Shown piece by piece: positions 47,014 through 57,800 of a stretch of 64,000 nt of DNA. The position numbers and the translations under genes were made by a program. This DNA is from Thiomicrospira sp. XS5 (GTDB taxonomy: Bacteria; Pseudomonadota; Gammaproteobacteria; Thiomicrospirales; Thiomicrospiraceae). How positions within the stretch are numbered: the stretch's first letter is position 1; every line of letters starts with the position of its first letter. The DNA lies in NCBI RefSeq assembly GCF_001507555.1, contig NZ_LQBO01000001.1:2356001-2420000 (forward strand), written 5' to 3'. A model generated the notes under the pieces. That model ran no database searches, was not told where the DNA came from, and saw nothing but the letters and a program-made list of their open reading frames with translations.

Positions 47014-47427
47014 ATGCGTCCTTTTAAAATCATTTTTGCCTTTTTATACGACTTACTGTTGCTGTGTGCCGTCTGGTTTGTCGCCGCCATTCCGTTTGTT
47101 ATCTGGCAAGGGCCGGGCTTTGAGAAAGAGGCCGTCAAACTCGTGGCCTTTCAAGTGTACTTACTGGCCGTCACCTATGTCTACCTCACTTATTTCTGGG
47201 TGCTCAACGGTCAAACGCCCGGCTTACGCGTCTGGCACCTGCAAATCTTGCGTCAAGACGGTTACATCATGACTCGCCACAATGCCAATCTGCGTTTTTT
47301 AACCGGCATACTGCTCTTTCCCATCGGCTGGATCGGTCTATTCGTTGGTCCCCAAAAGCAAACTTTGCAGGATTTACTCGCACAGACTAAAATAGTGCCC
47401 ACTCAAAAAACGGAATCCAATCAATGA
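47014..47427 (+). CDS. RDD-family membrane protein
   Basis: Start 47014 (MRPFKIIFAFLYDLLLLCAVWFVAAIPFVIW) gives 137 aa. The first helix contains the conserved Asp of RDD domains (FLYDLLLL). Later comes WVLNGQTPGLRVWHLQIL and a third helix (FLTGILLFPIGWIGLFVGP), then the RDD-type closing QTLQDLLAQTKIV. Its stop overlaps the serB start (ATGA), so the two are coupled. Confidence 0.88.
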   Translation: MRPFKIIFAFLYDLLLLCAVWFVAAIPFVIWQGPGFEKEAVKLVAFQVYLLAVTYVYLTYFWVLNGQTPGLRVWHLQILRQDGYIMTRHNANLRFLTGILLFPIGWIGLFVGPQKQTLQDLLAQTKIVPTQKTESNQ

Positions 47428-48248
47428 CGATCATCATTCATGAAAACGCTCTCACTTACGAGCAAAGCAAAGAGCTGTCTCGCACCTTCGGCACCCCGGA
47501 AAAAAACCAAAATCATTTCCGAATTTACACCGATCAAGTCGACCTGGATAAACTAAAAAGCCTGTCCGACAAATGGCAGATGGACATGAACGTTCTGCCG
47601 GAAACCTTTGACCCAACCGACGTCAAACTGGTCATCAGTGACATGGACTCCACCTTGATCGGCATCGAGTGCGTTGACGAAATTGCCGATATGATGAACA
47701 TCAAACCACAAGTCGCGGAAATCACTGAAGCCGCTATGCGCGGTGAATTGAATTTCGAAACGTCATTAACGCAACGCGTTCAGCTATTGAACGGTTTGGA
47801 AACATCGGCCCTACAGACAGTATACGACGAACGGTTATTTTTAAACCCCGGTGCGGAGACTTGGTTAAGCGGCCTCAAAGAATCTAAAATTGCATTTGCG
47901 CTGGTATCCGGCGGCTTCACCTTTTTCACGGAACGCCTACAAAAAGAACTCGATATCGATTTCTCGCGCGCCAATGTATTGGAAGAGGAAAACGGGCGTT
48001 TGACCGGAAAAGTCAAAGGCAGCATTGTCGGTGCGCAAGCCAAAGCCGACTTTCTACAGGAGTTATGCGACCAGCTCGGCATCTCCTTGAATCAAACCAT
48101 TGCCATCGGCGATGGTGCCAATGACTTATTAATGATGAAAGAAGCTGGGCTCAGCATCGCTTATCACGCAAAGCCAAAGGTACAGATCCAATCGAATGTC
48201 GCGATCAACTATGGTGGCCTGGACAAAGTACTGGATTTTATCGGCTAA
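47424..48248 (+). CDS. serB: Phosphoserine phosphatase
   Basis: The 274-aa HAD enzyme has the nucleophile motif VISDMDSTLIGIECVDEIAD (about residue 70), the motif II Ser in FALVSGGFTFFTERLQKEL, and the closing AIGDGANDLLMMKEAGL. It makes serine from phosphoserine. The N-terminal 65 residues form a small variable domain without an evident ACT signature. It is translationally coupled to the RDD gene. Confidence 0.95.
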   Translation: MTIIIHENALTYEQSKELSRTFGTPEKNQNHFRIYTDQVDLDKLKSLSDKWQMDMNVLPETFDPTDVKLVISDMDSTLIGIECVDEIADMMNIKPQVAEITEAAMRGELNFETSLTQRVQLLNGLETSALQTVYDERLFLNPGAETWLSGLKESKIAFALVSGGFTFFTERLQKELDIDFSRANVLEEENGRLTGKVKGSIVGAQAKADFLQELCDQLGISLNQTIAIGDGANDLLMMKEAGLSIAYHAKPKVQIQSNVAINYGGLDKVLDFIG

Positions 48249-48288
48249 CCCAGCCTGACTCTCAGGCTTGTTGGTTTTACCCGATATA

Positions 48289-48318
48289 AAAAAGCCCAAC
48301 GATGGTTGGGCTTTTTTA
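48289..48318. terminator. Bidirectional terminator
   Basis: AAGCCCAACGATGGTTGGGCTT between A and T runs separates the convergent serB and MBL-fold hydrolase genes. Confidence 0.9.
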
Positions 48319-48338
48319 TTCGATCCGTTTATTCGGGA

Positions 48339-49343
48339 TTAGAACAAGTTCTGTTCATATTCCTGTACGGCGACCACCACATATTTTCCTAGCGTGGATT
48401 CATACCCCGGCCATTTGCTGGCGGTATTCTTCATAAACGGCTCTTCCATCAGCTTCGGTTTAATTTCGAAATCCGACATGCCTTCGTCATAGTATTCACC
48501 GGTTTTGTTATAGACCACTTCACAGAAGGTTTTAAAGTCCGTAATCAGTTTCTGACCGTCGTGCTTACCGTGCCCCGGAATGAATTGTTTCGCCGGCAAC
48601 GCCGCCAACTGATCCATCGCATCCATCGATCCCAAGTAAGAGCCGTCCGCCATATTGGCAATGCGGCGCATCATCATATCACCGGAATAAACCGTTTGAT
48701 CTTCCACCACTTCCACCGCCAAGTCGGCCACGGTGTGGACTTTGCCAAAGTGATGAATTTTCAAAGTTGTATCGCCAACTTTCATCACTTCGCCACCCTT
48801 CAACACGTTTGTTGGGCTGGTCGCGACCGTACCGCTGATGGCGTTATCGGTATTACGTTGCATGAAACCGATCCAGAATTCACCGGAGCCGTTCTTAATC
48901 TGATCAATCACTTCCTGGTGAGAGTAGATTTCCACATCCGGGTTGGCTTCAACAAACGCATGATTCCCTAACCAGTGATCGCCATGGAAGTGGGTGTTAA
49001 TCACCTTAATGACCGGCTTGTCGGTGACCGTTTTAATTTGACGTAAAATCATCTCACCGATTTGCACCGACCCACCGGTATCGATCACAACCACCCCTTC
49101 CGAGGTCACAATAAAGCCCGGGTTACTGAAAAAACCAAAGTTTTGCGGTGATGGTTCCGGGTCTTGAGCCAACAGGTAATAACAGCGATCCGACACTTTC
49201 GTCACCGGCACATCCGGAACGGCAGGACCACGAAAAGCCATTTCATCACTGGCATATAAAGGCTTCAGCGCAGACATACCGACCAAACCGGCCGTCAAGC
49301 CAAAAGCGCTTTTGAATAAATCACGACGTCCCATTGAACTCAT
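48339..49343 (-). CDS. Tat-exported metallo-beta-lactamase-fold hydrolase, SoxH-like
   Basis: The 334-aa protein starts with a twin-arginine-type signal (MGRRDLFKSAFGLTAGLVGMSAL; RR-x-LFK). The metal motif is NTHFHGDHWLGNH, with later ligands in HTVADLAVEV...YSGDMM and IPGHGKHDG. This exported MBL group includes SoxH and quinoprotein-associated hydrolases in sulfur- and methanol-oxidising bacteria. The substrate is unknown. Confidence 0.82.
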   Translation of the reverse strand: MSSMGRRDLFKSAFGLTAGLVGMSALKPLYASDEMAFRGPAVPDVPVTKVSDRCYYLLAQDPEPSPQNFGFFSNPGFIVTSEGVVVIDTGGSVQIGEMILRQIKTVTDKPVIKVINTHFHGDHWLGNHAFVEANPDVEIYSHQEVIDQIKNGSGEFWIGFMQRNTDNAISGTVATSPTNVLKGGEVMKVGDTTLKIHHFGKVHTVADLAVEVVEDQTVYSGDMMMRRIANMADGSYLGSMDAMDQLAALPAKQFIPGHGKHDGQKLITDFKTFCEVVYNKTGEYYDEGMSDFEIKPKLMEEPFMKNTASKWPGYESTLGKYVVVAVQEYEQNLF

Positions 49344-49570
49344 ATCGTCTTCCTTTTGTTCTTTTACAATTCGATTTTCGAAGGGTGGCTATTATAATCA
49401 ATGCTTTTTACAACTGCCATTGATGTTTTTTATCGCCATTTCTCTCCAAACCACCACATTTATCACCCGCTTCCTTCGGGATTCAAGGTTTCTTAAAAAT
49501 TTTCGATGGCTTATCTTATATAATGCTTGCGTTAAAGAATTCAACCTTACTCGAAAAATTGGCAAATATT

Positions 49571-50008
49571 ATGGAACTATTGAAATCCTACCTTGATATC
49601 ACCGTATTCAGCTTACTGGGGCTGATGAGCTTTATCATGGTATGGCTCACCATCGAACGTAAACTGTTTTTTTCCCGCTTAGACCTTTCCCAGTTCGACA
49701 GTTTGGAAGCGCTCAAAATCGCCACCACCAATAACCTGACCACCATCGCCAGCATCGGCTCCAATGCACCTTATGTGGGTTTATTGGGCACCGTTCTCGG
49801 CATTCTGGTGACCTTTTATGAACTGGGCCTCAATAACCAAATCGAAACCGGACAAATCATGATGGGCTTGGCATTGGCCTTAAAAGCCACCGCCGGCGGC
49901 ATTGCCCTGGCGATTCCCAGCATCATCATCTACAACGGACTACTCCGAAAAGTGGACACCATTGAGTTGGAATATCTGGCGATGCAAAAACGCTCAAACC
50001 CAGCCTAA
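49571..50008 (+). CDS. exbB: TonB-system energiser ExbB
   Basis: Start 49571 (MELLKSYLDITVFSLLGLMSFIMVWLTIERKLFF) gives 145 aa, the short type-2 ExbB size. The three helices and the pore-lining motif IASIGSNAPYVGLLGTVLGILVTF ... ATAGGIALAIPSIIIYNGL are intact. It conducts protons to drive TonB. It heads the exbB-exbD-tonB operon; a TATAAT lies near 49518. A longer frame from 49523 is unlikely. Confidence 0.93.
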   Translation: MELLKSYLDITVFSLLGLMSFIMVWLTIERKLFFSRLDLSQFDSLEALKIATTNNLTTIASIGSNAPYVGLLGTVLGILVTFYELGLNNQIETGQIMMGLALALKATAGGIALAIPSIIIYNGLLRKVDTIELEYLAMQKRSNPA

Positions 50009-50026
50009 ACCATTGGAATTCAAGCC

Positions 50027-50413
50027 ATGAAACGTTTTGACCAAATCAATGTCATCCCGATGATTGACGTCATGCTGGTGTTGCTGGCGATCGTGCTGAC
50101 CTCGGCCAGCTTCATCGTACAAGATAAGCTCGGCATCGACCTGCCCGAAACCCAGGAAACTCAGAGTTATCAACCGCCCGAAACCATTGACATCCGCCTG
50201 GCCATTGATGCGGATAATCGGTTTTATCTAAACGACAACGCGATTGCATTGACCGAACTGGAAAGTGCTTTATTGGCCGCCGATCCGGACAAACCCATCG
50301 AAATTCGGGTCGATCGCGCCACCGATTTTGGTTACTTCACCCAATTAATCGACCTGCTGAAAAAACACCAACTACACAACCTGAACATTCTGACAAGGAA
50401 ACAGAATGGCTAA
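50027..50413 (+). CDS. exbD: TonB-system energiser ExbD
   Basis: The 128-aa protein has one N-terminal helix with the key Asp ([25 protein letters not shown]) and a periplasmic domain ending [19 protein letters not shown]. It pairs with ExbB to harvest the proton gradient. It overlaps tonB by 8 bp. Confidence 0.95.
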   Translation: MKRFDQINVIPMIDVMLVLLAIVLTSASFIVQDKLGIDLPETQETQSYQPPETIDIRLAIDADNRFYLNDNAIALTELESALLAADPDKPIEIRVDRATDFGYFTQLIDLLKKHQLHNLNILTRKQNG

Positions 50414-51239
50414 ACCAGGCCGCTTGGCATTTTTCATCACCTTGACCCTTTACACGGTGCTGGGCGCCTTTTTGTGGAAATCACTGAAAACACCTGCGCT
50501 GGAAACCCAATTGGCGCCGGTGGAAGTGACCACCGCCATGTTCCAGTCTGTACCGGAACCTAAGCCGGAACCCAAACCGGAACCCAAACCGGAACCCAAA
50601 CCGGAACCCAAACCGGAACCTAAACCGGAACCTAAACCGGAACCCAAACCGGAACCCAAACCGGAACCTAAACCGGAACCTAAACCGGAACCTAAACCGG
50701 AACCTAAACCGGAACCTAAACCGGAACCTAAACCGGAACCTAAACCGGAACCTAAACCGGAACCCAAACCGGAACCCAAACCGGAACCCAAACCGGAACC
50801 TAAGCCGGAACCTAAGCCGGAACCCAAACCGGAACCTAAGCCGGAAGCGGCATTACCTCAAACACCGCCACCGACCTCTCCTCCGGCGAAAGAGCTGGCG
50901 CCGCAACCGCCGAAATATTCGGTGGCCGAACGCATCAAAGCCGAAGAACGCTATATGGCGGAACTCAATCAACGGCTGGCGATGCTGGCGCAAGAGCATT
51001 ACCCACGTCGTGCCAAACGTCGCCACCAGCAAGGCATGGTGACACTGCGTTTCACCTTGCATGCCGACGGACGCATTACTGAAGAATCCATCGCCACACC
51101 CAGCCGCTATGGGCTTTTGAACGACGCCACCTTGGACATCATCCGAACTTCACTCAAGCATCGTTACAAACCGTTTCCGGAAGAAATGGGCACCTCGCCG
51201 AGAGTCATTGAAGTGCCGATTGAATACATTTTGCGTTAG
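50406..51239 (+). CDS. tonB: TonB with 24 tandem PEPK repeats
   Basis: The 277-aa protein has an N-terminal anchor ([18 protein letters not shown]), a Pro/Glu/Lys spacer of 24 exact PEPK units (about residues 50-145), then a Pro-rich bridge. The TonB C-terminal domain ([48 protein letters not shown]) ends in VPIEYILR. The rigid spacer should let it cross the periplasm to outer-membrane receptors. The DNA repeat is 288 bp and prone to length change. Confidence 0.94.
   Translation: MAKPGRLAFFITLTLYTVLGAFLWKSLKTPALETQLAPVEVTTAMFQSVPEPKPEPKPEPKPEPKPEPKPEPKPEPKPEPKPEPKPEPKPEPKPEPKPEPKPEPKPEPKPEPKPEPKPEPKPEPKPEPKPEPKPEPKPEPKPEPKPEAALPQTPPPTSPPAKELAPQPPKYSVAERIKAEERYMAELNQRLAMLAQEHYPRRAKRRHQQGMVTLRFTLHADGRITEESIATPSRYGLLNDATLDIIRTSLKHRYKPFPEEMGTSPRVIEVPIEYILR
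50553..50840 (+). repeat. 24 x 12-bp tandem repeat in tonB
   Basis: The unit is CCGGAACCYAAR, encoding PEPK. Variation is almost only at the third-codon positions (CCC/CCT, AAA/AAG), in blocks that suggest recent expansion. Each unit is in frame, so length changes keep the protein intact. Confidence 0.97.
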
Positions 51240-51319
51240 CGTAAAGTAGTTCACGGCCAAGGCTGGTTTCAGTCGACATTTTTGATAAAATGACGTTTCG
51301 CAAAAATTGAGTGGACACT

Positions 51320-51751
51320 ATGAATTATCAACCCGCCGAAAAATCGATTGCCGACGTCCAAGCCGACTTGGTCAAACGCTTCACCCATTTCGACAACTGG
51401 AAAGACCGTTACAAATACCTGATCGACATGGGCAAAGTGTTGCAGAAAATGCCGGACGAATACAAAACCGAAGACAATCGTATTCATGGCTGTCAATCGC
51501 AGGTCTGGATTCACATCGAAGAAAAAGACGGCGTGCTTTATATGGATGCCATGTCCGATGCCGCCATCGTTTCCGGCCTCATTGCCTTGTTGTTGAAAAT
51601 TTATAACGGCCGCACACCTAAAGAAATCAAAGAAGCGCCGCTCGACTTCCTGGCCGACATCGGTTTATTGCAACATTTGTCCGCCAACCGCTCCACCGGT
51701 TTGTATCACATGATCAAACGCATCCAATCGGAAGCCTCGGCTCGCCTGTAA
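51320..51751 (+). CDS. sufE: Sulfur acceptor protein SufE
   Basis: Start 51320 (MNYQPAEKSIADVQADLVKRF) gives 143 aa. The reactive Cys is in NRIHGCQSQVWIHIE, and the fold closes with ADIGLLQHLSANRSTGLYHMIKRIQ. It takes persulfide from a SufS-type cysteine desulfurase for Fe-S cluster assembly. No other suf genes are in the window. Confidence 0.95.
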   Translation: MNYQPAEKSIADVQADLVKRFTHFDNWKDRYKYLIDMGKVLQKMPDEYKTEDNRIHGCQSQVWIHIEEKDGVLYMDAMSDAAIVSGLIALLLKIYNGRTPKEIKEAPLDFLADIGLLQHLSANRSTGLYHMIKRIQSEASARL

Positions 51752-51770
51752 TCTCAAAGACCACTTTTCA

Positions 51771-51780
51771 CCAGGCCTGG
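51771..51780. repeat. CCAGGCCTGG palindrome after sufE
   Basis: Exact copy, 20 bp after the sufE stop. The arms outside the 10-mer barely pair, and a separate terminator follows 30 bp later, so here the motif is not needed for termination. Confidence 0.9.
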
Positions 51781-51807
51781 CCATTTTCAGCAAAACCAGC
51801 GGATAAT

Positions 51808-51836
51808 AAAAAAGGGCTCTCAGAGCCCTTTTTTAA
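51808..51836. terminator. Bidirectional terminator
   Basis: AAAGGGCTCT-CAG-AGCCCTTT between A and T runs separates the convergent sufE and adhesin genes. Confidence 0.9.
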
Positions 51837-51881
51837 TGCCTTGACGCTTAATCTTTCAAGCGCACAATTTTCGAAGAAATA

Positions 51882-54800
51882 TCAGTCATTGATGTTTTCG
51901 TTATAATTATCGATAAAGTCCGATTTCGACATATCGTTAACAATAACCTCAAGTTGCTGATCGTTTTTGGTGTTGGATGAATCATCGATGACTTGCTGGT
52001 CATCTTCATCGCCTTCATCATTAGCGAAGTTCAAATAGGTTTCTAGATTGGCAGCTTCCAAATCAATGGGATCTTTTAAAACTTCTGATAAATCAATCGT
52101 ATCCACACCTTCTTCGTCCTGATTGGATCCAGTCGCTCCAAATGTATCAAAACTATCGGTCTGCTCATCAGAGCCAATGTCTTCGGCCAACACATCATCA
52201 CCTTCACCAGCGAGCAAGAAGCCTGCCCCATCTTGGGATTCGGCAAATTCATCAATTTCCGATTCATTCACTACAGGCTCGACCGCATCAGAAATCGCTT
52301 CATCTGCAATCTGCTCCTCATCAAGCTCCAGACCGTTTTCACCAATCATGGCTAGTGCTTCGTCCACGGAATCAGCGGCGGCCACGTTATCAAGCAGCTC
52401 GAAATCGCCCGCTTCCAAATCGGAATGGGTAATGAGCATTTCTTGCACGTGGCTCATGGCATCTTCCAAACTCACCGGTGCGACACCCGCAGCCGCCAAG
52501 GCGGTGGTGACATCGTCCATGCTTGCAGAAGACAAGTTCAGCGTGGTATTAGCCAAAACGTTGCGCGCCTGTTCGGAAATCTGTAAACCGTCCGCCGTGT
52601 TGCCTTCACTGTCCAGCGACTGTAGGAAGACCGCCATTTTCTGAACATATTCATCAGATAGATTGGTCAATTCCACATCCGCCAAATCTTGCAGGAAGAG
52701 AATCCCGACGTCCAGATCACTGGCCGTGGCCGTACCCAGCACCACACCGCCAATGCTGAAGGTCACGCTGTCGCCTTCGCGGTATTCAAACGCGCCTTCG
52801 GCATCGGTCAAGCCCGACAAACCGGAGGTGGTTTGATAGCCCATGCCTTCAATAATACCGTCGATAATCACGGCACTCATCACGGCTGGGTCACCCAAAC
52901 CACCATTCGATTGATCAATATTGTCGTATATCTCTTCAACCGTGTCGGTGCCATCGTTAAAGGTCAGACTTTTCACTCCACTTGGCAAGACATATTGAAC
53001 ACCGCCTTTTTCGATGGTAATGGAACCATTGTAAACGCCATTATTAAAGGAACCGCCATTACTGAACTGGATAGCATAATCCCCCGAATTACCCGGAAGA
53101 GTCATCGTGGTGTTGGAACCTGTCGTTTTAAAATCAAACGTTGCCCAATCTGTCCAGGAAGACTCACTGTCAGTCGGGTTGGCCGGATCCACCGTTTTGG
53201 CTCGCACATCCAAGCCATCGTCATAACCAGAATACAGCATTTCAACATTATTGATCTGGTCGTAAGCCACGCCTTCCAGGGTATAAACCCCGCCACTGAA
53301 AGACGCGTCCAGCCAAGGGCCATCGCTCAGTCGGAACAGCATACCTTCTTCTAACGCAGGGCTGCCGGAAGCGGCTTTGACTTCAACGGTCATGGTTTCG
53401 GAGCCATCCACATCAACCATATTGGCATTGAGTTTCAAGTCCATCCAATCGAAGGCATCGCCAAACGTCAGGGTTGGGTCAATGGTCAGACCATCCGCCA
53501 TTGGGTTAAAGGTGACATCAAAATCGTAATCTTCATTGGTGGTTTGATTACCGTCTGAAAGACCGAACAGGTTCAACAACACTTCGTCCAGATTACCACT
53601 CCAGTTTTGAGGTGCTTGAATCCATATTTCCTGCGGAATTTGACCATTATCCAACGGAACCAGCCACTGGTTGAAGTTCACCAGTTCACTGTCGCCGTTC
53701 GGGTTCAACTCGAAGGTACCTGCATAGGTTTCACTTTGCCCGATATTGGTAGCCATCGTGAGATTGTTTGGATCGGCACCGTAGAAGATCAGGAGGCCAT
53801 TCGGGATTTTATCCAGTGTCATACTGCCAATGGATTCGGATGGGTCGGTTAGATTTCCACCAAAGTCCATTTTAATACGGTTAAGATCCGTTCCCGTGGA
53901 TTCGTCACCAGAAACATCATTGGCTTGGCCGTTCTCCAAACCGTCAATCACCGGGATGACCTGGATGGTAGCGGACTCCGTTGAATCTTGCACAGCTGTA
54001 TCATGCACACCAGTGTCCCAACCATGCCCTTCTTTGTTTTGAACCAACACATCAAAGCTCACATCACCATGACGGTTCTCACCCGGTTTAAAGGTAAAGT
54101 CAATGGCATCGCCCATCGAATAACCGGATACATCCACCACAAAATAATCACTGCCGTTGATGTTTTCAATCGCGGCCAGTTTTGCGCCGTTATACCAAAG
54201 CTCACCTTCTGCCGTTTCACCCGCTTCATAATTTTCTGAGAACTTGATATAAAGCTTGTCATTAATAATATCCGTTACCTGATCTGCGGTATTGGATAAC
54301 GTTACCGTGAAATCGGTATCGGTATCTTCCTGGGTATCACTGGCGTTAATCGCGATGGTCATATCATCCGTAACCGGCAAAATATGTTCGGCATAATTCA
54401 CCGTATTACCTTGATGGAAAGTACCATTATGATTTGTCGCAATGGTGGCGGTAAATGTCATGGACTGCGAAAAATTATCGCTATCATTGACATTTTCCGG
54501 TGGTGTAATAGTGACACCGGACAACGCCGTTTCCGCATCGGCCGCATTACCATTACCGGTAATGACATAACGCACCACCCCACCTTCTTCATAGGAATAG
54601 TCATAACCTGCAATAGAAGCACCGGACGGTAAATCGGTGATGGTAATCGCATAGCTACCGCTATCATTACCACCATTATTCTCAACATTTAGGGCACTGC
54701 CCAAGTTAAAGTCCGTATCCTCCAGAATCTCCAGCGGTTGTGTGCTCAGCTCAAATTGCGGCGGTGTCCCTGTTCCTGTGCCTGGGTTATAGCTATTATC

Positions 54801-57800
54801 GGCTTCTAGAGTAAAGGTCACCGTATCGCTTTCTAAACTGGCACCTGTATCTTGGTTAAAGGCTTCAATGGAAATGTTACGTGTTTCAAAATCCGCGCCG
54901 TCATTGACTTTAAATTCGATGTTCTGAGTGTGACCATTCGCATCGTTAAGGGCTTGATCGGCAATATCCAATACCCAAATGCCGTTATGCGGACTGCCAG
55001 CATAACCATAATAGGTTCCGCCAACCACTTCAACACCCATGGGTACACCGGTAATGACATACTGCACCGCGCTTTCCGAGCCGTCTTGGTCGGGCGTGGT
55101 TAAAGTCACCGGAACGCTAAAGATGGTATTGGATTGCTCAACCGTGACGGTATTGCCGGAAACACTGTAACCCATGCCGTCTGCAATAGTGTCTTCACTC
55201 GCCGTTGGGGTATCCGTGACGGCATTAATGGTTAAGTTGTAATTGAAAGTACCATCCTTAGTATCAAAAGTATTTTGAGAGGTTTCTGTGTCTTTCACCG
55301 TATAACCGACTTCAAAGGTAAAGTCACCAGCACCAATATCATGCTCAGTGGTATTTTTGGCGTAGATGCTATCGGCCTGAGCGGCCGTTAGAACATAGTA
55401 ATCCGTACCACTAATATTAGTTTTCGCCAGGCCTGATAATGGATTTGAGCCATTACTGTCCATATAAAGCATAAAATCTTTTCCATCGACATCCGATGCT
55501 TTAATCCGAACCTGTTCAAGCGTTTCATTCGTATCACCGTTTTGATGATTAATGCCTAAATCCACTTTAAACAAGACATCTTCCTTACCAGAACTGCTGT
55601 CGTTTACAGTAGCTTCCGCCGTTGGGCTAACAAAGATTTTCACTGTATCGATAAAGTGGGTTTTGCTGTCGCCTTCACGCTCGGTGGTGACATACTTTAA
55701 GTCGAATGTCGCTTCACCACTGAAGTTGGCTGGGGTGGTGATTTTGACATTTGCCAAATCATCGGCTAAGAAAGTCCATTTCCCAGCACCAATCATCGAA
55801 GCGCCTTCCACACCAAACCCGCTGGGCAGATTACTGATGACCACCGATAGCGTTTCGGAATCGCTGTCATAGGAATCTAAACTGTTCGGCGTTTGATAGA
55901 CATCTTTTAAATCGAATTTATTGCCTTGGCCATCTAAGTCTGTATTTTCATTCAGAACTAAATTGTAATCACTTCCAGCATTCCCGTTAATATCAAACCC
56001 TTTCAGCTCAGTACCGACCGGCACATCCGCCACGCCTTTGACAATGACATCAATGTCTTTATCCGTGCCTAACCAAGCGGATGTATTTGTGACAGGACTG
56101 CCATTAATTGTGACGGTATCCACGGTTTGGGAGTTGACTTTCAGTGTATATTCCAAGTCACTATTGTGAGGCGGAATAAAATAAAGCGGTGCATTATTAT
56201 CAAAGTCATTAATAATAATTTCGCCCGCATTGATACTTTGTGCAACACCGGCATAATAAATCGCCGCACCAACCGGAATATCCGCAATTCGCACATTAAA
56301 GGCTTCCGAACCATCGGTATCGCTGGTGCTGACGTTAATATCCAATGGGATGCCGTTTTCAGGAGCATCAATAGCATCACTTTTAGCATCCATGTTGCCG
56401 CCCGAACGACCGGCATCTTCTAAACCAATTGACTGTTTAACTTGGATAGTGGCCAAATCAGCTTCAGGGTTAACATCCACATTAAAATACACCACTTGAG
56501 TTTGCACATCCGTTGTATGAGAACTGTCACTGTCCGTATCTTGCACACGCAACGTTACTGTCGCTTCCACTTCACCAGCGAAGTGTTCCGGCAGCTTCAT
56601 GCTGAAATCCGGATCTAGAATGTAATCTGCATCCCAGAACCAGATGGTCGCTTCACCGGAAGCATCGGCTGTCGCCGAATGGCTACCTAGTGTAATGACG
56701 GTTCCTTCCGGAACATTTTCGAATGTGTAGGACATGTTTTCAGAACCGTCCAAATCCACAATACCGCCCGCCGTGGCCGTTAAGATTCCTTTTAAGTCAA
56801 TGGCACCATCACCTTCCGTTAAGCTATTATGGGTAAAGGTATCGTTTATTCTATGCGTTTGTGAAATGGAACCATTTGTAGCAGTATCAAATTCTAGCGC
56901 AATATCGTCCGTCACCGCTTTGACTTCCACATGGAAGGTTTTATTGGTGGTGGAACCATTAATGCCGACCGTTTGCGAATCCGGCTGTTTATTGCCACTA
57001 GCATCCACTTCATAAGAGGTCACAGACATTTTGATGTCAATATCATTATGAGCCTGAGCTACAGGATTAACCTTTAAGGCTTCAAATTCCAACTTTGTCA
57101 TCTGAATATGGCTGGCATCAGCAGTGAAGTTATCAATCGTATCTTGAGTATGATCACCATCACTTAATAGAATATAAAGCTTATTGCCGGTGCCACCACT
57201 GGTCCAAAGCGGGTTGTCACTAGCGTCTAAAATTTGAACGCCATCAGCCATATTACTTAATGAAATCAAGCCCAGTTTTTCAGGGTAGTCCCAATCGGTT
57301 GCACCGTTCGCATTATTTTTATCGATATCATCTGTTACGACTGGCGCTTTCAGGTTAATGGTAACCGCTGTATCTTCCCAGGTTTCGGCACCGCCATCCG
57401 AAATAGTCGGCGCATCGGATTTTGGCGTAACGCTGATGGAGACACTAGCCGAAGCGGTATCACCATCGGTATCACTGGCACCGGCATAAGAGAACCCAGC
57501 CGTATCACCGCTATAATTTCCAATCGGGGTAAAGGTCAGCGTTCCGTTACCGTTATTGGTTAAGGTACCGACAATATCGTCGCCATCAGCATCATAGATA
57601 TCAATAGTAGTGTTATCAGTTGTATTCAGCGTAGTAGTTGTACCGGCATTATTATTAATTTCAATCTCACCATTTAAGAAGGATTCATCACTGATCACAA
57701 TTAATTTAGAACCGTCTTCATCTACGGCGATGGTTTGATTCGTGCCAACTGGCAGAGAGTCATTCACTGTGACCGTAAAATTTTGCACCTGACTCGTTTG

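Noticed and set aside
50450-50827. A 125-codon minus-strand GSGL-repeat protein
   Set aside because: It is the antisense shadow of the tonB repeat.
50553-50840. CRISPR-like array
   Set aside because: The 12-bp units are contiguous with no spacers and encode the PEPK spacer of TonB.
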